DNA from: Tetracentron sinense
Taxonomy: Eukaryota > Streptophyta > Magnoliopsida > Trochodendrales > Trochodendraceae
Direction: 5' to 3'
DNA length: 64,000 nt
Assembly (NCBI GenBank): GCA_015143295.1
Contig: CM026551.1
Location: 16,913,827-16,977,826 of the forward strand
A program made the position numbers and the translations under genes. Below, one piece after another: positions 24,502-30,137 of this stretch (position 1 is its first letter; the number at the start of each line of letters is the position of its first letter). The notes beneath the pieces are model-generated. The model saw nothing but the letters and a program-made list of their open reading frames with translations, did not search any database and was not told where the DNA came from.

Positions 24502-27500
24502 GAACTAGTAGTCCCCTAACACCAAAAAAAAAAAGGTGAAGAGAGGAGGAACCATTAGTCACCCAACACAATAAAAAAAATAGGGGAGGGAGAGGAGAGT
24601 CTAATAATTCCTATAACAGAAAAATCAATCAGGACAGAGGCAGAGAAAAGGCAAGGGGTATGGGAGAGATCACCAATAGAAAAACAAAAGGTAAAAGAAA
24701 GAAAGACAGCCTCTCCAACAGAACAGAAAAAGAAAAAAGAAACTAGAAGAGAGAGAGAGAGAGAGAAACTTGGACCAGTTGTAAATTTGCTGTCTAATCA
24801 TACTTTTTTCTTCTCCTATTCTCTTCCTATTTTTTTATTCATCTTTAAGCAAATTAGTTTTTCTAGTTGTTTACTTATTTGTGTTGTTTTGCGTATTCCT
24901 TTTATTTGGACAATCAGATTTTGAATTATTATCATCTTTAAGATTAGCATGAAAGTTTAGAATTTATATTCATTATTTCATTTGCTTTAAGTCGCATCTT
25001 CTTTATATTGTTTGATGAAACGTAATACATAACATTTTCTAAATAATATTCGTTTCAGATTAGTAACTGCTAAACAGAGCTTGTTTAGGAGTTAATGTTG
25101 TTCTGAATGAATAAAATACCTTTAAATGCACTCCAATAATTCTGTAATCCGCAACCTGCTATTAGTATCCCGTATATCCCTTTTTTCGAACAATAACCTG
25201 CTCCAAATAAAACCAGAAACTGCAACGGTGTCTGCTAATTGAAGTGCTTACTAAGTCACTCTTTTTAAGACGATTCACACCCCTACAGGTGATGCACAGG
25301 GTATCCGACACGAAACCTTCAGGATACAACAAGCTCGCATATCCGTATTTGGACTATAGTCATGCACAGACTTAATCTCACACCTTACTCAAGTATTGTG
25401 CCCAATTTAACTCCAAACAACAAACTAAATCAAGGACTGTAAAGCACAGAATAGAAAACCAGAGAGCAGAGGAGAGTTTCTGTAGATAATATTTTTCGTG
25501 TCTAAGAAAGGAAGTAGAAAGGTATTTATATAGAATAAAATAAAAAGCCCGTTGGAATACCCACATTAGTTGTTATTTAGTGCAAATAATATGTAACTTA
25601 TTCTCTATTAACCACGGTTAAATGGTAACAAAATAATTAACTTAATTAATATATTCGTCCCAACCCGGCATGGCATGGAGAGGCGCACACGCACGTGTGT
25701 ATATTTTGGCATAGTGTTGTGACAAGAGGCAGAAGGTGGGTAACAACAAATTCCAATGCCCCTGAAGGCCCAATCCTTTTACCAATTCCACATCTTATAA
25801 GGAGAAGAATTTTTAAATAAAGGTCCGATGTGAGACTAAATGAAACTCCCAAATACACAAACCACTTGGATTTTTCTTTTGATTTTGAATCACCACAAAA
25901 ACTACAATAATCCCCTACTTGATTCAAAAACTATAGTGAGAACAAAACTAAGAACGATACTAGATTCAATGCATAAACAAAGGTGTCATATAGACTTGAA
26001 CCTTTGCATAGTCTAAAATTTTGTTTTCACCATATACCTAGTGACTAGAGGTCTTGCAAAACTGAGTTCTTTTATTGATGAGTCTTATATTTTACACAGT
26101 GTATCTTACAGAGTCTACAGGTGTATAAGCCAGCACATTACGACCATGTGCATAAATCCCGGTTTAAAAAGTTCTCTAGACAAATAGTTAATTTCTCATA
26201 GGCATAGTTACCAAGTCGGGGTTCGGGAATTATTCGTCTAGGGAAAAGTTTGACAAAATTCAAAAATAAATTAGGAAAAATTTGGGCAATATATATATAA
26301 AAAAAAAGATTAATAATTATGAACATTATAAACAAAAAAAATTCATATATTTATTTGGGAATTTTTCAAAAAGTTGTGAATATTTCACAAAATTTGCATC
26401 TTTTTTAAAAAGTCGTGAATACTATGTGAATTAATTGTTCAATAGTAAAGTCGTGTATTTTTTGGGACTTTTTGGAAAAATTTAGAACTCGGTAACTATG
26501 CTCATAAGAAACGGCCCCACTTCCATACTTATATAGGTGAGTCTATCAAGGATATCTATGTGACTATATATACCACTCAGACGAGCTATAAATCTCATTA
26601 AGATGAAATCCTCAACCTCAAAACATCACATATCTATGCACTATCCACACCATAGGAAAGGACTTGGAGAATGATGTTATTCTCCAATTTACAGTGCAAC
26701 CCTCAAAAACCTGATTCTTGGGATCTCTAGTCTTCAGGTTGTTTTACCATTACAAGTGGTTTATTTATTAATTAGTGATGTGCTCCGCATTTTCTCCCTT
26801 GGGTAGGCCTTTAATCAAGGGATCCACCATATTTTCTGCTGATCTTATCTCATTTAAAGATATAACTTCATCTCATAGGAGTTCTCTCAATATGCATGTT
26901 TTCGACGTATTTGTCGAGATTTACCATTGCATTGAGTATTATTAACTCTGCTTATTGCAGCATTGCAATACAAGTTATTTTAATAGTAGGTACACGTTTA
27001 CTTTTTTTTATTATGGGCTACACAATGAGGGGTAGCCCTTCCCCTCCTATAACCAACACAAACCCTGATGTAGGTGGGATTCGATCACAGGTCTCTGGTA
27101 CGACGCCATGAGACTTTACCAACTAAACTAGCTGGCACCTACAGGTACATGTTTATTCTATTAAGGATTTGAACGAAAAGTTCTGAAGCCACTCAGCTTT
27201 TTCTGCTAAGGCTATAGCTATCAGTTCCGATTCCATAGTTGAATTAGACAAAATCGTTTTTCTTAGATTTCCAAGAAATTGCACCACTACCAATGGTGAA
27301 TATATAACCATTTGTAGCTTTATATTCTTCAGAAATAGAATTCCGGTTAGCATTACTATGCCCTTCTAGTATAGTAGGGTATCTGCCATAATGAAGACAA
27401 AAATCCATGGTTCTCTATAAATATTTAAGAACTCTGCTAATTGCATCGTAATGCTCATTATTGGGATTATTAGTGTATCTATTTAGCTTTTCGACTACAT

Positions 27501-29506
27501 ATGCAATGTCCGGGAGGGTACAATTCATAACATACACTAAACTACCAATTACACTAACATATTCATTTTGTTTTATACTATTTCCTTCATTTGGAGATAG
27601 GTGTACACTAGGATCATATGGAGTACACGCAGGCTTACAATCATAATTATATTTTAATAACAATTTTTTTATGTAATGGGATTAAAAAAGAGTTATCCCA
27701 TCATCTCTCATTATTTTAATTCCAAGAATTAAATTTGCTTCCGCTTGCATAAATACTTGTAAATGCACTCCAATAATTTTGTAATCCACAACCTGCTATT
27801 ACTATCCCCTACATCACTTTTTCGAGGAATAACCTGCACCAAATAAAACCAGAAACTGCAATGGTGTCTATGAATTGAGGCGCGTACTAAGCCCCTCTCT
27901 TGAAAATGATTCACGCCCGCACAGGTGATGCACAACGTATCCGACACGACGCCTCTAGAATACAACTCACAGATCTGTATTCGGATTATAGTCGTGTACA
28001 GACTATAATCTGACACCTTACTCAAGTATCCTGCCCAATAAAACTCCAAACAAGAAACTAAAGCAAAGATTGTAAAACACATAGTAGAAAACCAAAAAGA
28101 AGAGAAGAGTTTCTCTAGAGAATAGTTTCCGTGTCTAGGAAAGGAAGCGAAAGGTGTTTCATATAGAAAACAAAATAAGCCTGTTGGAATACCCACATTA
28201 GTTGCTATTTAGTGCAAATAATTTGTAACATGTTCTCTATTAGCCACGGTTAAACGATAACATGAATAATCAATTTAATTAATATATTCTTAATGGGTAA
28301 AAATAAATATTTTTTTATTTTATTTTAATCAAAGACCCAATCCAACCCAACCCTACTCGGTTTGGCCAAGCGCGTGTGTTTTGGCATAGTGTTTTGACAA
28401 GAAACATAATGTGGGTGGGTAACAACAAATTCCAATGCCCCTAAAGGCCCAACCGCCCAAGCCTTTTACAACTCCACATTTTATAAGGAGAAGAATTTTT
28501 TCATATACTTCCGATGTGGGACTAAATGAAACCCCCAATACACAACACCCAAACCACTGGAATTTTTCTTTTGATTTTGAATCACCCACCAAAACTACAA
28601 CAGTTAGTACTTGACACTCAACCGACACCTATGCTCGTGTCTATCATCATAGATTAAGATCTCAATATCTTAACATGCTAAGGGAGCAAGCAATGGATGG
28701 GGCCTCTCCTCCATGACTAGTAAGAGCTTACCAACAATCTTCTTCATGGAGAGCCTCCCAAATTTTCTACCATTTGGAACTCCTATGCTGATCAATTGAA
28801 AGGGCTTGTTGTATTGATAGATTCCCATAGGAAATGGGTTCTTCACCTTCTCGTCTCCTTTTCTTTTGCCCAATGCTGTTTGGGGCTGGATTGCCCCTGT
28901 TTTTCTTGGCAATAATTTTTTTTTCCCGTCGATACAACATGCATTCTGGATCTTGTAATTGGATAAGAGATTTGGTATTTCAGAACTTAATTTCTTGCAT
29001 ATTTGACGTATATTGTAATCTTCCAGCTCAGGGAACTGAAAAATGACCAGTATGAAGGAGCCGCCAATCAGACAAATGGAAGATTTGAACGTTACCAAGA
29101 AGTACTCGGACGGAGAGAGAATTTCCCTCTGCATGCAACAGTTTGTGTGCTTTCATATATTATATTTGGGTTACTGCCACCAGTCATGTATGGCTTCTCA
29201 TTCCGTAAGAGCGACAACAGGGAATACAAGCTCATAGCAGTTGCGGCATCTTCTCTGCTATGCATTGTTCTACTTGCTATAGGGAAGGCCTATGTTCGAA
29301 AGCCACCAAAGTCGTATATCAAAACTGTACTGTACTATTTTAGCATGGGGCTTATGGTCTCAGGTATTTCTTATGCAGTAGGTGTGCTGATCAAGAAGCT
29401 CCTGGATGAGCTTGGTTGGTGGGAATCAAGTGCTGCCGTGCATTTTCCTCTTTCCTCTATATTTCTTGAGACGAGATCTGTGGAACCAGCGTGGGCATCT
29501 TATTGA
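426..29506 (+). CDS. MEB-like (membrane protein of ER body / CCC1-VIT type) gene, 5' end outside the window
   Basis: Six exons can be joined by GT-AG splice sites with consistent phase: 426-743, 3241-3555, 4360-4677, 5149-5307, 21552-21613 and 29027-29506 (TGA at 29504-29506). The C-terminal ~230 residues resemble Arabidopsis MEB1/MEB2, ER-body membrane proteins related to CCC1/VIT metal transporters. Visible features are a first membrane segment with GGLTEVVTSLGVVSSAAG, a second with LGLANLFGGLFVIGH, a polar loop with RELKNDQ and LGRRENF, and three more hydrophobic segments, giving five in all as in VIT1. The N-terminal part is acidic, repetitive and soluble. Iron or manganese transport is known for the family and only inferred here. 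No frameshift or stop is seen along the proposed splice path. Earlier exons and the start codon must lie before position 1. The introns of 16.2 and 7.4 kb are full of transposons, so transcription through them is unproven. Confidence 0.8.
744..1258 (+). other. Intron part of repeat unit 1
   Basis: This is non-coding sequence that aligns with 3556-4095 of unit 2. It begins with a segment (about 765-900) whose counterpart in unit 2 is open (QLKKELITLRSLL). Here that frame is broken by a stop and an indel, and I see no other feature. Confidence 0.5.
1267..2281. mobile_element. hAT-type non-autonomous element, 8-bp target duplication
   Basis: The 1,015-bp insertion is flanked by direct CTCTCAAG at 1259-1266 and 2282-2289. 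Ends are imperfect inverted repeats, CGTAGTTTAAAAT against CATGGTTCAAAAT. Subterminal regions are rich in TACGTATCG and CCGATACG words. There is no transposase frame. The sister units at about 4095 and 5' of copy 3 lack it. An 8-bp duplication and this end pattern fit hAT. Confidence 0.75.
2298..2986. mobile_element. Tourist-like (PIF/Harbinger) MITE carrying a CCA microsatellite
   Basis: It is flanked by TAA at 2295-2297 and 2987-2989. The ends are GGCCGTTGGTTGCAC and the reverse complement GGGGCCGTTTGGATAC, extending into shared TTTTCTGTTTTTAAAA-like sequence. Unit 2 of the tandem triplication shows the unfilled site (AGTTAAGCTATTC). The middle 340 bp is a CCA/CAC array. It encodes nothing convincing. 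Confidence 0.75.
2484..2823. repeat. CCA/CAC microsatellite, about 340 bp
   Basis: This is an almost unbroken array of CCA, CAC and CACCAT triplets with scattered interruptions. The other strand is TGG/GTG-rich and could form two-tier G-quadruplexes. It produces a long His/Pro/Thr frame on + and a Gly/Val/Trp frame on -, both artefacts of the repeat. Confidence 0.95.
3241..3555 (+). other. MEB-like exon, repeat copy 2
   Basis: This is a 315-bp symmetric phase 1-1 exon, one codon shorter than its sister copies near its start (HVEDVVEAL against HVEEDAVEA). The acceptor is GATGCAG at 3240 and the donor is CCTG|GTAATC. The frame stays open to 3662 if the donor is not used, adding about 35 residues that include QLKKELITLRSLLEPRFL. 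A read-through last exon or retained-intron form is therefore possible. Confidence 0.7.
4360..4677 (+). other. MEB-like exon, repeat copy 3
   Basis: This is a 318-bp symmetric phase 1-1 exon with acceptor GATGCAG at 4359 and donor CCTG|GTAAAT. It carries the same two half-repeats as copies 1 and 2, but is more diverged in the first core (RDHILLIQGV). Just after the donor, about 4690-4740, a further half-repeat-like stretch (EPVN...TTKSLE) is out of frame. This suggests the repeat once extended further. Confidence 0.7.
5149..5307 (+). other. MEB-like exon with first membrane segment
   Basis: The acceptor TGATGCAG ends at 5148. The 159-bp exon enters in phase 1 and reads ANDVTLLIEEQ, then REWDILKSIIYGGLTEVV, and ends ATT before the donor T|GTAAGT. 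The last T joins TG of the exon at 21552 to make Leu, restoring the MEB-type ATTLNI junction. This is the start of the CCC1/VIT-like domain. Confidence 0.82.
5308..6044 (+). other. Intron sequence before the transposon nest
   Basis: This is the first 737 bp of the 16.2-kb intron. It is AT-rich and has a short direct triplication of TAGTTCC near 5550. No gene or transposon was recognised. Confidence 0.5.
6045..6302 (+). repeat. Copia-1 5' LTR
   Basis: It starts TGTTTTAATAGG and ends GATATTCA, matching 21189-21428 with scattered substitutions and small indels. It is followed by the degraded initiator-Met type primer site TTGGTATAAAA. Confidence 0.75.
6365..8347 (+). pseudogene. Copia-1 integrase end, reverse transcriptase and first part of RNase H, broken
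   Basis: Reading across frames gives VPKQFWSEAVLTVAYLI and SIDVTFFE (integrase end). These are followed by KSVGCKWT and SKARLVAK, KNAFLHRDVHEEVYMMLP, YVDDVMVT (the reverse transcriptase YVDD box) and FKIKDLGALKYLLG. Then come RNase H pieces with RILRYLKSSSGKG. Several stops and frameshifts are present, plus a short insertion replacing part of reverse transcriptase (7347-7524). The sequence stops in the middle of the SKK-SV motif at 8347. Confidence 0.8.
7347..7524 (-). mobile_element. SINE-like insertion inside Copia-1 reverse transcriptase
   Basis: About 178 bp of GC-richer sequence begins with a T run and contains ACCGGGTAAACT and GGTGGCCCCAAGGGG. It replaces the part of the transcriptase between LVAK and KNAFLH. 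A related stretch is at 11108-11330 (GTCCGGGTAAACCC, GGCTGGCCCCAAATGGGG). The T run suggests the 3' tail of a minus-strand short retroelement. Confidence 0.4.
8348..9003. other. Start of nested insertion complex in Copia-1 RNase H
   Basis: It opens with a G/T/C-rich stretch (GGGTTGGGCTTGGGCTGGGC) typical of the ends of some plant MITEs. AT-rich sequence without coding content follows. A counterpart rich in AGCCCAACCCGGCCC lies at about 11450-11490, so the two may be ends of one element. I could not fix its borders. Confidence 0.3.
8976..9006. repeat. (TC)n microsatellite
   Basis: An uninterrupted CT dinucleotide run directly adjoins the left end of the 9008-11040 LTR copy. A second CT run adjoins its right end. 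Confidence 0.9.
9008..11040. mobile_element. Large LTR-like element, copy X1 (ends eroded)
   Basis: It is similar along its length to the solo LTR at 13348-15844. Both have CCAAAATCCCACCTAG at the left, GAAAACACTCAGCGT near +460, and a GATCG-rich stretch (CCAATCGATCGGCGC) near the right. There is no coding sequence. Unlike the second copy, the TG and CA ends and target duplication are not visible. Both ends run into CT microsatellites. Confidence 0.65.
11041..11330. other. CT microsatellite followed by SINE-like sequence
   Basis: A CT run (11045-11078) and a T run are followed by about 210 bp related to 7347-7524. The right part has a tRNA-like TTGGTATTAGAGCC and box B-like GGGTTCGAGTC at about 11253-11295. 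This suggests a tRNA-derived short element, but borders are unclear. Confidence 0.4.
11577..11779 (+). repeat. Copia-2 5' LTR
   Basis: This is a 203-bp LTR, TG...CA, with a pyrimidine-rich right half (TTCTTCTTCTCTTCC). The matching 3' LTR is 15869-16065. Confidence 0.75.
11783..11794 (+). other. Primer-binding site of Copia-2
   Basis: TGGTATCAGAGC is complementary to the 3' end of initiator Met tRNA. It is the standard Copia primer site, three bases after the LTR. Confidence 0.85.
12400..13342 (+). pseudogene. Copia-2 gag start fused by deletion to RNase H
   Basis: A gag-like start reads VKLNGSNYLE, SQSARMFI and GKGKLGCI with a stop. From about 12660 the sequence is RNase H domain: SKKGIFISQRKYVLDLL, VGTFLYLFLIRPDIAYAVSV, FMHSPSSTHLEVAYNVLRYL, and after 13100 YDNKAFIS, ELICSHYVTSDQQLADVLTK and KLRMIDIYS. 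The junction near 12650 removes protease, integrase and reverse transcriptase. Stops and frameshifts make it non-functional. Confidence 0.75.
13348..15844. mobile_element. Solo LTR (copy X2), TG...CA with perfect 5-bp target duplication
   Basis: It begins TGTCGCGCCCC and ends CTCTACA. It is flanked by ATTCA at 13343-13347 and 15845-15849. It is 2,497 bp including a LINE fragment (about 14877-15255) that copy X1 lacks. With no internal region or second LTR here, a solo LTR is the simplest reading. The superfamily is not evident, though size and end type suit Gypsy. Confidence 0.75.
14877..15255 (+). mobile_element. LINE (L1-type) 3' fragment inside the solo LTR
   Basis: Shifting frames read a C-terminal LINE pattern: WSIWKER-like (LVYLERERYRQVFENSPSSLP), then SLVVEW and LGLMFA. 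A short A-rich end (AATTAAAAAAATGA) follows. The first 20 bp contain a doubled AAGGTTGGCGGTGTGG. Copy X1 passes directly from TTCTTATTT to TATTTTATTG without it. Confidence 0.6.
16074..16712 (+). pseudogene. Copia-1 RNase H, second part
   Basis: It resumes at VVARSSSEPGYKAMAHNACELW, with LYCDNKVEPLAS and the H-T-K region, and continues after a 340-bp insertion with FPFLRPEDQLVDVLTKV and LGMIDIY (across frame breaks). It completes the motif cut at 8347. Short GTCGGTAG/GTTGGTAG repeats lie on the two sides of the cut. Confidence 0.7.
16232..16570. repeat. Imperfect direct duplication inserted in Copia-1 RNase H
   Basis: Two related segments, about 16232-16437 and 16438-16570, each begin CTGATGCAGGC. 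They share AACCCATATCTCA, CCATACACCTGGGCC and GCGAG-GAGGC words. GC content is higher than in surrounding sequence. The element type is not recognised. Confidence 0.5.
17937..18223. mobile_element. MITE with 8-9 bp target duplication and a perfect internal palindrome
   Basis: It is flanked by ATCATGAGC at 17928-17936 and 18224-18232. Ends are AGGTTCAAAAAAAG and ATGGTTTAAAAAAG. Both halves contain GTAACGG and TTTCGG words. A perfect inverted repeat with 14-bp arms and a 2-nt centre is at 17966-17995. It is hAT- or Mutator-type, depending on whether the duplication counts as 8 or 9 bp. Confidence 0.7.
18769..19859. mobile_element. hAT-like element inside Copia-3, itself holding a foldback repeat
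   Basis: Ends CAGGGGCAGAGGCAGG and the reverse complement CAAGGGCGGAGCAAGG match the common CAGGGGCGGAGC hAT type. Flanks CCTGCAAG and TCTGCATG are a diverged 8-bp duplication of the transcriptase site (VFLHGD). Inside, about 18825-19140 is a foldback: ATTGCGATTG with GAATTCAATCGCACC pairs with GTGCGATTGAACTCTC and AATTGCAATTGG. No transposase is present. Confidence 0.65.
21552..21613 (+). other. MEB-like small exon, second membrane segment
   Basis: A 62-bp exon follows acceptor TTTTGCAG and ends AAG|GTGAGT. It reads NIIALGLANLFGGLFVIGHK, the second membrane segment of the family, and leaves phase 0. It is isolated by about 16.2 kb upstream and 7.4 kb downstream. It was found by family pattern and phase, being too short to stand out as an open frame. 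Confidence 0.82.
21830..23100. mobile_element. LTR-like non-coding segment in the second long intron
   Basis: There is no coding content. A stretch near 22760-22950 is dense in GATCGATC words (ACGATCGATC, ATGATCGATCG), similar in style to the right part of the X1/X2 LTRs. CTAGGGTTTC/GAAACCCTAG forms a hairpin at about 22490-22512. No paired LTR or target duplication was found, so this is a guess at a solo LTR. Confidence 0.35.
23260..24130. repeat. Minisatellite, ~90-bp units, split by a MITE
   Basis: About six degenerate direct units contain GTTGATTGAATTTTAGCTTA, TTCCAAAACTACCC and ATAAAGAGAATG. Each unit carries TATACTAATATAAAG-like sequence. The array resumes after the MITE at 24014 and has a relative at about 58360-58520. 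Confidence 0.7.
23724..24013. mobile_element. hAT-type MITE with exact 8-bp target duplication
   Basis: It is flanked by ATATAAAG at 23716-23723 and 24014-24021. Its ends are CAATGGTTTCATAATCGG and CAGTGTTTTGAAAACCATA, with CGGTT/AACCGG-rich interior. It is the same family as 55702-55982. A TTA microsatellite and a T run lie in the middle. Confidence 0.8.
24130..24780. repeat. Short ~50-bp tandem repeat and GA microsatellites
   Basis: At about 24140-24310, AAAATG(T/C)(C/T)CCT-type units recur every ~50 bp. GA/GAGA runs lie at about 24466-24500 and 24748-24766. No coding content was seen. Confidence 0.6.
26200..26507. mobile_element. Small MITE inside Copia-4
   Basis: Ends GGCATAGTTACCAAGT and the reverse complement GAGCATAGTTACCGAGT are inverted. 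Flanking CTCATA occurs on both sides. The interior is A/T-rich, with AAAAGTCGTGAATA-type words. The exact border is uncertain by a few bases. Confidence 0.55.
26820..27663 (-). pseudogene. Copia-4 RNase H remnant
   Basis: Minus-strand frames read CTPYDPSVHLSPNEG, VIGSLVYVMNCTLPDIAYVV, HYDAISRVLKYL, STMESELIAIALAEKAEWL. Beyond the SINE comes SAENMVDPLIKGL. These are the usual Copia RNase H motifs in order. Frameshifts and the SINE at 27001-27142 break it. Confidence 0.75.
27001..27142 (-). mobile_element. tRNA-derived SINE, 13-bp target duplication
   Basis: Read on the minus strand it has a tRNA-like head with A-box region TAGTTTAGTTGGTAAAG and B-box GTGATCGAATCCC, and ends in an A run. It is flanked by AGGTACACGTTTA (26988-27000) and AGGTACATGTTTA (27143-27155), one mismatch. 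It interrupts Copia-4 RNase H. Confidence 0.75.
28603..29026 (+). other. End of the 7.4-kb intron
   Basis: This is intron between Copia-4 and the last coding exon. It has a T-rich stretch before the acceptor. A long minus-strand open frame (28670-29134) overlaps the exon but resembles no family I know. Confidence 0.5.
29027..29506 (+). other. MEB-like terminal coding exon
   Basis: The acceptor CTTCCAG ends at 29026. The 480-bp exon begins in phase 0 with LRELKNDQ and includes LGRRENFPLHATVCVLSYII, SFRKSDNREYK, LLAIGKAYVRKPPKSYIK and GISYAVGVLIKKLLDELGWW. These give three hydrophobic segments and a short hydrophilic tail ending WASY and TGA. Spacing and motifs match the C-terminus of MEB1-type proteins. 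Confidence 0.85.
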
Positions 29507-30105
29507 TGGAGACAGCTGCCACGCACAAAGATGGTTGGGGCATGGTTCATTAATATTAGATATGCAGTAGAGAAGTTGAGCTGATTGTGATCAATGAACA
29601 ATCAAAGTTGCACTTTTTCTGTTTGTCTTCTTCCTTTTTTTAACGAACTATTTCCAGTCAAAGCATGATTCCATATGTATTCGTGTAAGACAGATTACTG
29701 GAACTTAATAATTTGATAACTGTTACTAATCTGCACATCTTTGATTCACTCCCCTAGGTTAGTTGGTGCAATGGTGCTACGATTATAGCCGGGAGACATT
29801 TGTTAATTCAAATAATTCCAGGTGTTCTACTAATTGTATCTTTCCAAGAATCAGTATGAATCTCATCCTCGAACTTTTTGACCATTAAGTAAAGAACTGT
29901 TTTCTTTCTACTCGCATCTAATGATTATGACGATGTAAATTTTATCAAGCTTTAGTGGTCTAGTAATGCTGTGAAAATAATGAATTGTATCAAGCTTTCT
30001 TCACTCTGTTGAAAATAATGAATTGTTGATGCTTGAATTTGAAGCAAGAAACCTTGAGATGAACTGAAAGTGTGTTGCAACCACTTACATGGACCATGAT
30101 CTCCA
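29507..30105 (+). other. MEB-like 3' UTR and downstream sequence
   Basis: This is AT-rich sequence after the stop. Possible polyadenylation words (CTTAATAATTTG near 29704, GAAAATAATGAATTG near 29972) are present, but none is decisive. No coding content. Confidence 0.45.
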
Positions 30106-30137
30106 GGGGGGAGGGGGGCCTTTTTTGGGGAGGGGGA
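30106..30137 (+). other. G-rich tract, possible G-quadruplex
   Basis: There are four G runs (6, 6, 4 and 5) separated by A, a CC-T6 loop, and A. This fits an intramolecular quadruplex on the + strand, about 600 bp downstream of the MEB-like stop codon. Confidence 0.6.

Larger units (their letters stand above)
25117..28602 (-). mobile_element. Copia-4, antisense LTR retrotransposon, internally deleted
   Basis: LTR-like repeats at 25117-25909 and 27753-28602 share TGCACTCCAATAATT, CAGGTGATGCACA, GTTGGAATACCCACATTAGT and CCAATGCCCCT. On the minus strand the interior reads RNase H pieces only. A purine tract (AAGTAGGGGA, reverse strand) abuts the LTR at 25909. A SINE and a small MITE are inserted in the interior. 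gag and most of pol are missing. Confidence 0.75.

Noticed and set aside
28670-29134. 154-codon minus-strand open frame at the end of the second long intron
   Set aside because: It overlaps the last MEB-like exon in antisense and matches no family I recognise. The non-overlapping part looks protein-like but has no support.
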